Shown here one piece after another: positions 13,020 to 26,754 of a DNA stretch of 64,000 bases (the stretch's first letter is position 1; each line of letters begins with the position of its first letter). Position numbers and translations under genes: made by a program. This stretch comes from Dioscorea cayenensis subsp. rotundata. Its lineage: Eukaryota; Streptophyta; Magnoliopsida; Dioscoreales; Dioscoreaceae. The notes under the pieces are model-generated. The model was not told the DNA's origin. It searched no databases and saw nothing but the letters and a program-made list of their open reading frames with translations. The stretch covers positions 3,472,001 through 3,536,000 of the forward strand of contig NC_052482.1 in NCBI RefSeq assembly GCF_009730915.1, read 5' to 3'.

Positions 13020-16000
13020 GTGAGGGTAGTGAGTTGAACTTTTTATTTATTTATTTATAGTGTTTAAAAAAAATGGATGGCAAATGGAAAGAGAATGTTC
13101 TCTAGGTAGATCATGTTTTGATAGTGACACCATTGCTATTTTCTAGCAAGTACTATTCAACTTGGATTGAGACATGCATGGAGTCTTTGGATAATGTTCA
13201 TGATTAATGCTCTAATATTATTTTCATTAATTTGTACTCTCTCATAGTTGACTATTTGTGTTTGTGGTACTTGGATAGTGACATGGCATATTTTATTAAG
13301 TCAATACTTGTATGTATTTATACTAATATATACCTTAAACTTTACATTAACCTTATGGGTGAAGTCATGTCATCTTAACAAAATTTTTAATTGAGTCTTG
13401 TATTAACACTTGTAAACTTAAATAAACAAACACATGTAACACTTTTCAAAGTGAAAGTGGTGTGTACGGCTCAAGGGAATCACATGTACCCCTTTCGGTG
13501 TATTTTTATTAATATTAACACATATATATACATATATATATAAATAAAGAAAACTATGATTAAAAAAAAAAGGGACTTCTTATAGCCACGAATGGCCATT
13601 GCTTAAAATCTAAGTTTCTTGGGGAATCCTAGAAAGTTAAATGGAAATTAGTGATCATAAAAGGCCAAGTGAATACTTTTTCATGCATGCATGGATGAAT
13701 ATGCCACGTACGTGTGATGCCAAGAACCTCCCATGCAATGATGCTCATGCATGCGCTAACTCTAGCATATATCTATCTATCAATTTGTATGTATATATAT
13801 ACTTTTAAATTAGGGTTTGGTCCACACTTTATACTTCTGGAAGGGTACATTCTGTACGTGGATAAGTGTGTAATTGAGTTTTTGGGAATACTAGGTCAAT
13901 TTGAGCATCCTCGGATTCTAAATATTATATAGAGGGGAATTATGTATATATATATATATATATTGAATTTTCTTATTATATGAAATATCAAAAGAATAAG
14001 ATTATGGAGTTGATTGTAAGGGAATATTTCTTTTTTTTATATGGTTTTTGTGAGCAATCACTTTGGTTAAAGTGTGCTTGGATTTGATTTTATCTAAATT
14101 TAGATTTTTGATGATAATGTGTTACATGACATTCCTGAACCAAATCAGAATAAGTTGATATAAATCATATAGTACTTGATAAGATCTTGTAATTTATAAG
14201 AATAGATCCTTGATTATTATTATTATTATTATTATTATTAGCAGCAACAACAACAACAGTAGTAGTAGTAGTTTTAATTTGGTGGAAGAGATTTGGAAAT
14301 TAAGTCATGATTGCTGGGTCAATTTTAATTATGTGGAATTATTGAATTAAGGTTTTTTAAGAAAATATAGTTTAAAAAAAACCGAAAAACTAATTCTTAT
14401 AAGAAAAGTTGACGAGAGTAGTTTCTCATTGAGAAGTTTTTATTTAGCTGAAAATATTATTTAAAATTTTTATAAATTAATTTTAAGCTAAAACTTAATA
14501 ATATATTTAGCTAAACTTAGTTTTTTTAGAGCCACAGTTATTGTTAGTTGTCCCCAATTGTCCTCCACCAATTGGCTTACTACCAATCGGATCGGAGGAG
14601 TAAGCCAATTAGAGTAAACGCTTCATCATTTGTGAAAATTCAGTCTCTATCCAATATTATGTTTTTTTTAAATTTCATTTGACTGTTAATTTAAATAAAA
14701 AAATAAAAATGGGAGGGTTTGAGTAAATAACCGTGGTTCATTTATATAATTTCTCAAAGAAAAAATAAAATAAAATAAAAACCTATATTATTATTTTGGC
14801 ATTTAAATTTGTAGATAAAGAGATTGATTAAATTTTGAAAGGATGTATCTTTCTAAATATTGAAACCTTATGAATGATTGCATTAGAGAGAAATATCAAA
14901 ATATTTTTATTTTTATCTTTCCTTGTGTCTTAATTCTTTTCTGTGTTTTCATTGGTTAGTTTGGATTAAGTGATCGGATTAGATTGTAATCAATGCTAAT
15001 GTGTTTATGATCACTTTTATCACTTTCAAATCTTTATCCACTTTTCAGATCAGATCATCTTGTAAAATTGGATAATTTGATATGTAATTCATTATAATAT
15101 TAATATGTTCTGTTATTCTGCATCAGTGCATCTTATCATTTGGTTTGAGAAATAATTTAATGAACTTATTTGACCAATAATCTCATTAGTCATATATATA
15201 TATATATATATATAATAAATTTCTAATCAATAAATATCAATTTTAATTAACTTTTTTTTCAATAAAAAGTATTTCATTTAATTACTACTGGTTCACCAAA
15301 TTATTAATTCTTTTTTTGTTTTTATTTTTTACTCATAAAATTTGGGCAACACCAGCATTACAGTGATTGGATCACAACATAAGTGCTTGTATTATTTTAT
15401 ATTTAATACGTAATTAATTTTTGTAAAAAAATTGTAAAATTAGTATTACTAAGTCTTATGTTGCACATAATTATTTTTCTTATTGTACTCCTATTTATTT
15501 GTAAATAAAAAATTTAACTTGTGCGATGTTGTATTTTAAATTTCAAGTATTAAATGACTGTTAAAAGTAAAAATCACATGAGACATATGCATCTTATTTG
15601 TGTTTGTATGGAAAAGTTAAGCTAATGCCATGAGATGACAAGTTGGTTATGTTTATAAACAATGTGTTTATTAGCCTATGGAATGTTAGTAGTCAATAGA
15701 TGGGTTTCTTTGGAACAAAAGATTTTGTTTGCCTAACCAATGGGTTTTCAATATAAAAACACATGCATGCTTAATTATTTATTAATGAAGTATTCAAGGA
15801 ATATATATATTAATGCAAGATTTGGTTCTATTTTTCAATTGGCTTACACTTGTAAAGACACTTAGATCTCATCACTTCCATGCATGCTTGATATTTTTTT
15901 AAACTACTTTTCCAACATTATCAACAAGAATATACAAACTTTGATAGTAATTAGATATATCATGCAATTTAAAAAGTTGGTAGGTCTCTAGGAATTAGAT

Positions 16001-17574
16001 ACCTCTACATTTGAGAAGATAATTTTAGAATATTCATAAGAGAATAAATGCATGAAAGAAAAAAAAATACTTAAAGTGCATTTTCATCACTTTATTCATT
16101 AAAAAAGTCAACCTTAATCACTTGCCAAATGTTCGAAATCTATCCGTCTAATAAATTGCAATTTTAAAAAAATATATATAATTTAATTATTAAAATATAA
16201 ATTAATGTGATTTTTTTTTTTTTTGATAAAATATAGACAAATCACTTGTAGGAGTCTGTGTAGAGGACGAAGAATTGAAGAGTTAAAAGAGTGAAAAATC
16301 GATGATGAAATAGAATTTTGAAATAAAAATAAAGTTAACTATCATCATTATACGAATTTTAATATCTATTATCTACTTTGATATTGTTATCATGTTGGCA
16401 ACTTGCCACCTTAATTCATGCATGATCTCATAATTTATGGAATTTTTCTGCACGGGTTACACAACAACACCACCGACAAAAATAGTTCGATTCCAAACTT
16501 GGTTCCAAATATGAGCCCACTTGAGGGTTCACTTATTTTATGCCAAGTGGCATTCTCTTTTTATTTCTTTTTATTTTGTTTTTATTTGCAAATGAAATGG
16601 ATGGCATCTCATGCTGATCTTGTAGACCCCTTTTCAATGGAATAAGGTTTTATTTGCTACTAAGCCATAAAAAGGAGATTCAAAACCTTATCACAAACTT
16701 TTATTAATATATATATATATATGTTATAAATATGGACAAGCCAAGTATTAATGGCCTTTACAAGTTTTCTAAGTATGCCATGTGTCTCACCTTACACAGG
16801 GATTCGACTCCTAGTCCCCGCTTGTATGCAAAAAACCCAATACCAATAGGCAACGGCTTCATTGTTCTAGAAAAAGCCACCTACAGTAGCTTAATATTAT
16901 TGCGTTCAAACTTAAAACAGTGGTATTGTTATATCTAGTTTTTTTATTATTTTGTTTTAATTTTAGTATTCATGTTATTGCATGTATTGTAGATTTATCT
17001 CAACCCAGTATTATGGTAATTGAGAAAACCATTGACTTGGTGAAACTTGAGGTTTTGATGAAAAAAAAGGGGAAAGAAATCAAAACAACACCAAAGAGAG
17101 GGGTTTGGAGATCGTTAGAGTTTGAAGTTCATCGGAGCAACGGCTAGCCAACAAGATTTAGTCTTGGATGATGTTGAATTTTAAAATCCTTGAGCATTCT
17201 TGGGGAGGGAGAGGGATGCATGTATATAGGAAGAGATTGAAGTGATGGAGATGGATCTATGTATTGTTAATTGTAGGAAATGTAAAATTTGAGGATTCTT
17301 ACATAGGAGGGATAATTGTTGTTACCTAATGTGATGCTTGTAGAGGTTCTAGGAAAGAATTAAAGTTATTTAATTATGTTGTGGCATGGAATGGGTATTA
17401 TGTGTATGTTGAAGTTTAATATTGAGATTTGACATAATATGATGATGGCTTTAGATAGATTACCAGTTTGCTTGTTAAGTTAGTAATGGAGAGGGTGTTA
17501 TGTAAAAGTGTATTATCTATTGTTGTTATTGTAGTTAGTTGACTATGGAATTTAAATATATATATATATATATA
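13020..17574. other. Long AT-rich gene-poor stretch
   Basis: Only short, low-complexity frames occur (for example 13714-13932, 16418-16645, 16920-17147), and none resembles a known protein. There are (TA)n tracts near 13944-13960, 15185-15213 and 16708-16721. A 12-bp inverted repeat (aattggcttact / agtaagccaatt) lies near 14569-14611. I see no other structure. Confidence 0.5.
14213..14272. repeat. Compound trinucleotide microsatellite
   Basis: A run of (ATT)n passes into (CAA)n and then (GTA)n within 60 bases. Such tracts are usually polymorphic in length. Confidence 0.9.
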
Positions 17575-18240
17575 CAGTGGCGGAGCCAGAAATTTTAGGG
17601 TAGGGGGTCGAACCGAAAAAAAATCAACTAATAATTTTTTTTAATTTTGTTCATATGTTAATTTATAGTTTAGTTTATAAAAAATCATGTATCAAACAAT
17701 AAATTTTTACAAAAACTCTACTAAAAATATAATTTTATATGTTATATAATCCAATTTCTAAAAATAAAAACTAAAACATAGATTTTTAAAAAATATATAT
17801 ACTATATAGAAAGTATTTATAAATTATCAACAAATCAAATAATATTTTTTGTAAATGTTTTTTTTTAAATTATTATGTTTTCAACTATAGGTATTAATTT
17901 GTTAAAAAATTGAATTTTTTTTAAAATAAAAATAAAAAATCCTAAGAAGAGGTAGAGATATTTTAAAAATTAAAAATAAAACCAAAAAGAGAAGGAGAAA
18001 AAAATAAAAAAATAACAAAAACCGAAAAAGATAAAAAAATACAAAGAGAGAGATAGCTAATTGGTAGTAAATAAACATAAAAAAACCTAAAAAAAGATAG
18101 AGGTATTTTTTTAAAAAAATTAAAAAGGAGAAAAAAACAAAAAAATAAAAAAACATAAAGATATATATAAAGAGAGAGAGCATGAAAAGGGAGGAGGGGG
18201 AGTCGCCGGCGATGGGGGCTTCCCCAGGGCTGCGTCCATG
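17575..18240. mobile_element. Degenerate inverted-repeat element with cagtggcggagcc end
   Basis: The left end cagtggcggagccag, followed by agggggtcgaacc, is a terminus seen on many plant DNA elements. The right end, read in complement, is catggacgcagccctgggg, a partial match. It sits in a TA repeat, so tatatatat on both sides cannot prove a target duplication. The core is AT-rich with purine-rich tracts and encodes nothing. The element at 21988-22575 has a related terminus. Confidence 0.55.
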
Positions 18241-18773
18241 TATATATATGAGTGCATAATACTTCTTGTGTAAAGCTTCATGGATATAATGCAGTATGTA
18301 AAGACTTATTCAAAAATTACAATATTATTTGTTTGGACCGGGTTTTTATTTTTTATTTTATTTATTTATTTATTTATCTATTATTTCTTGGGCCTTTGGT
18401 TTTGATAAGAGTGGTGGCAAAAAAAAAAACACATTTGAGTGTTTTTTTTCTTCTTTTAGCTTTGTGAGAAGCAAATTAGTATACGGAGAATTCATAGCAA
18501 ATATCAAATATGTAATAAATCAATTTTTATTGGTTATGACAATTAAAATTAAAAAGAAAAAAAAACCAAGTTTTATTTCCCAAAACCCCATCTCTCACCC
18601 AAATCTTAAAATAACATGTATTCATGTTATTTTTAAAACATTCTCCACATGTTTATATATATAATTTTTTTTCACTCTCTAGCCGTTGTTTTCAATTACT
18701 AGTATACTAAGCCTTTTGGGCTCTAATTGATTTTGCAATGTTTCTTACAAGGTTTTACTTGATTAGTTTTCAT

Positions 18774-19656
18774 CAAGGTTGTCAGACCCGGACCGGCCCG
18801 GTCGGTTCAACCGGAAAAACCGGGAACCGGCCATGTGGCCGGCCCGGGTATACCCCATTGACCCGGGTATTAAAAAACCCGGTGTTAACCCGGTGACCCG
18901 GGCGGTTCAACCGGGAACCGGTTGACCCGGCCGGGTCAATCGGGTCACAATGTTTAATTTTTTTTTACATTATTTAATAATTTATTATTATTTTCTCATT
19001 AAAAATCACAAAATCGTGTATATTTATTAATATTAATTTATAATTTATAATCAATAAATAGAATTACAATATATATATTACAAAAATTAACATTTAAAAA
19101 TAAAATATATTAATGTGTTATGTAAATACTTTCTAAAAATTTAATTTATTAAAAAAATAAAACAATAAATGAGTGTAATTTTTATTATAAAAAAATATAA
19201 AATTAAAAGTATTCTAATTAAATAAAAAAATATAAGAAAATCTAAAAACAAAATAAAAACTCAATTGAGATATAAGAATTAGTGAATTAAATTTCTTATT
19301 TATTTTAACAAAATCAACCAATAAACAAATAAATAAATAAATAACATCGAGAGAAGTTCAATAATTATATATTAATATATTAAATTTGTAAATATTTAAA
19401 AATATAAAAATAAATGACATAATTAGAAAACTCTACTGTATATAAGGTAATTTATCAATTTAAATATCAAATTTGAGTAGGTTTTTATAATATAATTATG
19501 GGTTTAATATTATATTTGCTTATTATTAATTATTATAATATTTTTTATATTTAATTATTGACCCCGGTTCAACTCCGGTTCGACCCGGTCGAACCCATTG
19601 ACCCCTGACCCCTGGGCTTAGCCGGGTCATTGTCCGGGCCGGGTCTGACAACCTTG
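18774..19656. mobile_element. Non-autonomous hAT element with perfect 8-bp target duplication
   Basis: The terminal inverted repeat caaggttgtcagacccgg matches the complement of the right end without mismatch. Flanks are gttttcat at 18766-18773 and 19657-19664. The CAAGG terminus and 8-bp duplication are hAT features. Both subterminal regions consist of cggttcaaccgg and gacccgg blocks, and the middle 600 bases are AT-rich and non-coding. It is the same family as 9665-11138. Confidence 0.93.
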
Positions 19657-20044
19657 GTTTTCATTGATTCACCTTGTTTACAATAGTTAGCTAGTGTTTG
19701 TTCAAAGACATCAAACCTAACATAGCTAAGCTTATTGCTCAAAATTGTCAATGGAGGCCTCAAGTTGTCTATTATGGCCATATATGTCATGACCAATAAT
19801 TATTTTTGAAATTATGAACACTACAAGACTTATGGATTGATTTGTTTAATGATAATTTTTACTTTTTGATTGTTTTTTTTCCCGCTCTATTTTTTTGTTG
19901 TTGAAGAGGATCAATTTAATGATTATTGTTATCAATACATCATTAGTATGAATTCTCCGGTTGTTGTCTATCTATAATCAGTTATTTGAAATGCAAATTA
20001 TTCTCACACTAGCCAATGATTTTACATGTGTAAATATAGATTGG

Positions 20045-20389
20045 TGTTATAAACAAATATTTTAATGGATGCCTACTGTAGCAATTTCACTGTAGTAGCC
20101 GCCCATATGGTACTGTAGCGGCCGCCGGTACTGTTACTATTCCACCAATCAGGGTATTTTGGACCGTCGGATCGAATCGATCCTGGCCGTTCATTCAACT
20201 CTTGTAACCCTATAAATACCCCCTCATTTTGTATACTTTGATATAAAGAAAAGAGAAGAGAAAGAAAAGAGAGAAATAAAAGAAGAAAGAAGAAGAAGTT
20301 AATTCTTCAAGGTTTTTGGGTTTTGGTAAATACTCTGGTTCTCTATTCTTATTACTATCTTTACATTTATAACATATATATTCTTAACA
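20045..20389 (+). mobile_element. Solo LTR (345 bp) with 5-bp target duplication
   Basis: The unit begins TGTTA and ends TAACA, the usual TG...CA form of a long terminal repeat. It is flanked by ATTGG at 20040-20044 and 20390-20394. Inside is a promoter-like order: several ctgtagc/ctgtagt copies, a GC-rich stretch, and a clear TATA box (ctataaatacc, near 20210-20220). A purine-rich transcribed-type region follows. No second LTR or internal region follows, so it probably arose by LTR-LTR recombination. The superfamily cannot be told. Confidence 0.85.
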
Positions 20390-20394
20390 ATTGG

Positions 20395-21978
20395 CAATAT
20401 ATATATTTTTTTTTTTGAAAAAAATGGATAAACCACTAATTCATTCAAAAGAAAACATGAACAACATAGCAACTAACAAAACTGAAAGACAAAAAACGGG
20501 TCACAAGAAGTGAAACACCACAAGAGACATGAAGGAAAAGACAGAAATAAACAAGAGTCAGAGCTGAAAAAAGATAAGTATCATTCAGAAATTGGATGAT
20601 GGAACTCTAATAGAGCTTAAAGCAGGTTGGTGCCTTCAAAGATGGGCTCATCTTGCTTGCTTGCCAGAGCTGGCTGGGGAGGAGGGCCGTGATCCCTAGG
20701 ACTCACAAAAGCAAGACTACATTTAATTTTGAGGAGGGCCTACTCGAGTTGGGGAATATGTTTTTAAAACAAAATTTCAAGTATTTTAGGAACTTTTCAA
20801 ATATTTTAGGAGTCGTAAGAATTTTTGGGTACGTTGAAAATTTATCTGCACTGATAATTTTATGATTTTTTAAGTTTTATTTATTTGCTACTAAAGACTA
20901 TATACCGTAATATACGATCTCACATAAAAGAGATCCTGTCTTTAAAAAAAATATTAAGGTTTTATTCAAATATTAAGGAAATCTATCAAAATTTTAATGA
21001 TATGAAAATTAAAGCAAAATTTCTCGCACTTTGGGAAAATGTATTTCAAAATATACTGCACTGTCATGAGTGCAAGGATGAAAGTTAATAATTTACATCC
21101 ACGTTGTAATTAATATCATAAATTATTAACCATAAGATGAATGATGATACAAATACTATGAATCAAAAGTTAATGAAATACAAGTGAGTGGATATTGCAT
21201 AATAACTTATGATCAAGATATATCAATTTATTACCTAAAATCTGTTTTATGCCACATATCAATAATTAATCAATCTGTCAGAAACATGAAGTTACACATT
21301 TATAAGAAATATGTTCAGTGAACTTTTAACAAAAAATAAAGAAAATTTGTCGATGAGTTACATAGCATAAATTTTTTTTTTTTTATTAAAGTTACATAGC
21401 ATAATCATTTATATGTTCTTATAACAACTATATTTATTCGTATATCTCCCTGTTATGGCAATATATGGCAATATCTAACCTATATATCTTTATAAAAATA
21501 ATGTTTTTTTGATTAAAAAATTTATACAAATATGAATGGTTATAAACACCGATTTCTTGATTAAGTAATTATTTATTCTCAAAACTTCAAAAGATCCGAT
21601 TTTAATAGATTTAATCTAAAATTAGAACTTTATTTGTAGCTTGTTTTTATTTTTATAGATAAATAATACAAATCATATAATATTTTTAATATAAATAATG
21701 CATGATATAATAATACATATTATAATTGAAAAAAAAAATCATATATTAATATATTTTAAGTTATCGAACTAATTCCAATCGAGCTTCGTTCAAAATCAAT
21801 TTTGAACTCAAAAACCAAGCTCAAACTAAATTTGAAAAACAGGAATATATGAATAGCTTGAATTATTCCTAAATAGCTTGATCAGCTAACACTTTTGGAT
21901 ATGTACTCCTAAAAATTATTAAATTGCATTTTTTTATAAAAATTATTTTCTTACATATGCATGCAAATATTGATAAGG
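20395..21978. other. AT-rich intergenic DNA
   Basis: Short frames only (for example 20653-20865 and 20885-21088), with no recognisable domain. Nothing further is seen. Confidence 0.5.
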
Positions 21979-21987
21979 ATATGAGTC

Positions 21988-22575
21988 AGGAGCGGAGCCA
22001 GGAATTTTTTTTAGGGGGTGCCAAAAAAATTTTCCAAAGGAGTAATTTTTTTAGGGGGCTAAAAAAATTTTTTTCAAATGAAGATAAATTTTTTTCGAGG
22101 ATAAGTAAAAAGTTAATGAAGAAAAGAATATATTTTTATAAATATTTTCTTGAAACTATACTTTTTTAAACAACATATATATACTAATTTTTTGAAAATC
22201 AAGTTATCGCACAATAAATTTTACAAAAAAAAAAAGTATTACTATATAACCAATTTATTAAATATCAAAAAACTAAATAATAAAATTTTATAAATATGTT
22301 TGTCTAAAACTATAATATTTTAGACTATATATACTAATCTGTAAAAACCTCATCAAACAATAGACTTTTGCCAAAATACAAAATAAAAAACTATATAAAT
22401 CAATTTGTAAAATATTAAAATGCAAAACAATAAAATTTCACAAATATTTAAAAAAATATATATTATTTTTTATATTATATGCATTAATTTATATATATAT
22501 ATATATATATATATTATTTAAAAACAAAAACAAAAACAAAAACCAGGGGGCCATGGACCCCTAACTCCGCCCCTA
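21988..22575. mobile_element. Inverted-repeat DNA element with 9-bp target duplication
   Basis: The left end is aggagcggagccaggaa and the right end is the complement of taggggcggagttaggg. The flanks atatgagtc at 21979-21987 and 22576-22584 are identical. A 9-bp duplication suggests a Mutator-type mechanism, although I cannot name the family from the ends. The 588-bp body is AT-rich, with no coding potential beyond chance. Confidence 0.85.
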
Positions 22576-22584
22576 ATATGAGTC

Positions 22585-23270
22585 TCTTGGTTTTTATTTT
22601 CATTAAGGTTTTCATAGTGTGTACAACTAACAAAAGGATTAATTTTTTGTGTACCACTAAAAAAATATACTTCATATAGTTCTTGAAAAAAATAAAATAA
22701 AATACAATAAAATCCCATTTTAACAAATTAATAGAATACCTGTTTGTGTCTTTTAAGAATAAAATTAAAATTATTTTGATATAACTAAACAATATACACC
22801 TTGCACTTGCAAACACTTTATTTTTTTGTTTTTTGTTTTTTCCATTTTTTTTTCTTTTTCAATCTTTCACCATCTCATAGGAAAAATTGCAAAGTTTAAT
22901 TCTACGCAAATCTTATAAAGTAAAAATTTCAATATAATTTCAAGATAAATATTGTGGATAATATTTTTTTTTTTTAAAAAAAATAATTTATTTGGGGTTT
23001 TTTTTTATGTATCTCCTATAATTGTTCATAAATATTAGGGCTTATACAGCAAACTTAAACATATTTTCATTGTTTTACATAATTTTTAATTATTTAGAAT
23101 CCTACAAGCAAGAGAGCATTGATTTCTATTTTTCATTATTTTATACAATTTCTGTATATAAAATTTCAATCCTTGAAGACTTTTATACAATTATTTATAT
23201 ATAATTGGTATAAAAATAGGAGCATTTGGAAAAAAACAGCCCAATAACTAAAACCTAATATTTTATAATC
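22585..23270. other. AT-rich spacer between two elements
   Basis: No gene, RNA or repeat recognised. Homopolymer T and A runs are frequent. Confidence 0.5.
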
Positions 23271-23278
23271 TTTATGAT

Positions 23279-24913
23279 TAGACATGGGCACGGGCCGGTT
23301 AACAGGGCCCAACCGGCGGGTCCGGATCGGTCTTTGGCCGACCCGTAACCGGCTCGGCCAACAGTGCCAACCCGGCCAACCCGTCGGGTCACACGTCACC
23401 GGAGGGTGACCCGGACCCGGCCCGGGTACAGTGCCAAACCGGCGGGCCGGGCCAAAACCCGCTAGTTCAAAGGCCGGCCCGCCAGGTTTTTTATAAAATT
23501 TTAATATTTTAAATAAATTTATAAATTTATAAAGTTATTAATATAATTTTAAATATAAAACAAAATATCCAAAACAAATAATAACAAACAAGTTGGTATG
23601 TGACTGATTTTATAGGCAGTTGTTATGCAATTTGTTTGAAATTAGTCAATGTGGGACTAAATTACAATAGTAAAAGACTTGTTTATTGATTTTATATTTT
23701 AGTATAGCATTTTTGTCAAAACAAATTTTATTGGTAGATTGGTTAGAATAGTATATGATTGGTTTTAATGGTTTAAGTCTTGAGTTCAAATCATGGTGAC
23801 CACAATTGTTGTTTTTCATTTGTTTTAAATCAAATCTAAACTTTAAAATTTTAAAAACTATTTAGGATAATTTCAAATAAATCACAAAAATTAAAAACTT
23901 TTAGTATTAATTTATTTTTTTAAATGCTTATTATTGAATATTTTGATAATGTTTTAAAAGATGATATATATGATTACAATTTAAATATTTTCAAGAATCA
24001 TAGATTTGATTAAAAGGGAACATGAGACGATGGAAATTGAAAAAAAAACTTATTATATACAAAATTTAATTTTCTATAAAAAATAATTAAATATATAATT
24101 GAGAAATTAAAATAATAATGTTTATTTTTTACCGTTATTTAACATTATGTTATGATAAATATTTTTTAACATAATTTAGTTTTCTTACAATAAAATATAT
24201 TATTAACAAAATTTTATTAGTTATTTGTTCATCAGGATTTTGGTGAATATTATAATTTTAAGTTAATAATATATCTAGAAATACATAAAATTTTAGAATT
24301 TTCACCCAAAAATATACAAAAATATGTATGAAAGATTATAGTTTTAAATTAACAATAAGGTTATACTATTACACATCAATGACATTATTTTTTTTTTATA
24401 TTTATTTTAAATAATATTAATAACGGAGATAAGTAATACATATAAAAACAATGGATTATAATGTTGAGTAACACAAAAAAGGGTGAGTAATACCCTTTTT
24501 TTTTATAATGGTTGCTACTAACAATTAAAGTAAATAATTTGACACAAAATGCAAAAATAATGAATCTAAAAAGGTATATATAATTAAACAGAAAGTGAAA
24601 AACTAATTTTTTATTCTTTTTAAAGTATGTTTATATATTTTTCCTTTCTTTAATTAAACAAGGAAAAAGTTTGGGTTGGTGGATTAGGTGTTTGAGGGAT
24701 GAAAAGGTCATGGGTTCCAAATATTTGGTGTTTTGAATCTAAGTTTTTTTTAAAATAAAAAAAGGACTCAACCCGCCGGGTTGCCGGGTTGGGACAGCCC
24801 CAACCCGTAACCGGAGTGCGGGCCGGTTACGGGTTACCGGCCCGGCTCACCGGGTCAGCTGAACCGGCGGGTTTGGGCGGGCCGGGCCAAAAGACGGCCC
24901 GTGCCCCCCTCTA
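23279..24913. mobile_element. Non-autonomous hAT element, 1635 bp, 8-bp target duplication
   Basis: The left terminus tagacatgggcacgggccg pairs with the complement of the right terminus tagaggggggcacgggccg. Flanks are tttatgat at 23271-23278 and 24914-24921. Subterminal regions of about 150-200 bases at each end are packed with ccggcgggtc, gtaaccgg and gggccggg blocks. The interior is AT-rich and has no transposase frame. The gcacgggccgg terminus is common to a plant hAT group. Confidence 0.9.
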
Positions 24914-24921
24914 TTTATGAT

Positions 24922-25900
24922 AATCTTCAGAACTTTATGCAATAAATCCAAAATCAAAACACATTAAATGATTGATTTTTTTTAGATAATAAACAGGTTT
25001 TTTTAAATGTAATAAACAGATTTAAAATAGTAATTATTGTTTATTAATGCTGCATGTTGAATCATGATCCAACAGCTGATAATTTGACGTCTATAGAAGA
25101 TGTATTATATATATATATATATATATATAAGGAAGGAAAGTATAGTGTAAATTATTAGGGAGAGACAAATCAACAGATTGATTGGTTTGAAATTTGATTT
25201 TAATTAGATTGTTGTAAATCTAGTATAAATAGGATTGAACATCCACTTTTCACTGTGCTTCTATTTATAAGCACAGTATTATTATTTAACTAAAGGGTAT
25301 ATCAATTATTGTATTATAATCCAACGGCTGATGACTTATGTAGATTTTAAATCCGAGGCCATGAGTAGGAAAACGCATCTTATATATATATATACACACA
25401 CTAATGCAGTAATGGCCATGTCATCTGGAAACGTTGTTTTTATATGATCTTGTTTTCACTGTAATATAGAACAGCTTCAAATTGATATTAATAAGAATGG
25501 TAAAACATTGCTGGATAACATGTAAAGCAACATGCAACATGCCAACATGCCAACATGCATAAAGAATCAAGAAAAGAAAACCAAAGCAGTGCCGCGTTAC
25601 TAATAAACAAAAAGAAAATCAACAAAATAAAATAAAATAAATTTAAGAAATATTACAACTAAAAAAAAAAAATAGAGAGACAATTACTAATTTATTATAC
25701 TTGGATCTAAACACATCTACCTTCAAAACCCACTTCTCTTCTATAACAAAATTAAGCAATGAATTGCTAAAGTAAAACATGACATAAATTGTATGTTAAA
25801 TGATTGCAAGAGCTAATAAAGAATAAGGCCGATTGATGCCTAAAATTCATACGATACTAAGATATTCATGCTAGACATTTGACAAGTTGTTATGAATATT
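24922..25900. other. AT-rich spacer
   Basis: A (TA)n tract lies near 25110-25130 and there are short A-rich runs. A small direct repeat (catgccaacatgc) occurs near 25537-25559. No gene is seen. Confidence 0.5.
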
Positions 25901-26283
25901 GGGGTAAATTTTTTGATAGGACACTAAATAATGGTCCATTTTTATATTGGGGTCTAAACTTCAGTTTGAATTAAAATAATTACACAACTTCAATTTTGTT
26001 TCACTGAATGGTCAAATGAGAGATTCTAGCCTATTTTTTATGATGTATATGTCTAAAATTCTCTATTATCATATATATGACATGATATCTGTTTTATTGG
26101 TAATTTTATCTCACTTACTATAGAGAATTTCTGATATTGCATCATTAAAAATAGGCCAAAATTTGTCGGATGCTCCTCTAGTGAAACAAAATTAAAACTG
26201 GGTAACCATTTTGATGCAAATTGAAGTTTAGACTTCATAATGAAAAAGGACTATAGTTTGACATCCTATCAAAAAAATTTAAA
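25901..26283. mobile_element. Foldback-type MITE, family member 1
   Basis: The first 170 bases are repeated in inverted orientation at the other end. The arms share, for example, tttttgataggac and ttttgtttcact, and they meet near 26090. A second member with the same arm sequence lies at 52379-52763. The long inverted arms could give a hairpin transcript. Target duplication not determined. Confidence 0.8.
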
Positions 26284-26754
26284 ATTAACTAAGTCTAGAG
26301 ATTCTAATAGACTAATATGGAAGGACACCCCTAACAATAACAATGAGACAAGAACCCAAACAAACTCCTACGAAAATCATGTACACAGTAAATCTGGTCC
26401 ATGGCAGTAAAATGACAGATAAGCATGTTATAGTTTAAGGGTGAAACCTCTTTTTTCTGTGACTCAAGATTTCTGCGAGTGAGAAATGAGAACTATGTTT
26501 GCCATTTATAGCATCACCTATTACCAATTGAACATATCTGCATGTGCTTCAAATGGTCCTCAAAATGTAGCATTCTTACTTTTGTGATTGGATTGTAGGT
26601 CTGATCAACCAACTAGGATAGGAACATGCAATAGAGATCCAATTAGCCTCTTCAAAGAACAAATATCAATTGATATAACTTCCTTCAACTATCCAAATTG
26701 TATCAGCTCTGTGGCATAAATAATGGATTTAGACAGAGGCTGAAGAAACAATGA

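Noticed and set aside
16790..16870. Possible SINE or tRNA B-box (gggattcgactcc)
   Set aside because: One weak box, with no A-box at the right distance, no tail and no target duplication.
17902..18664. Phe/Leu-rich frames on both strands
   Set aside because: Products of A/T homopolymer tracts in and next to a transposon, without protein-like composition.
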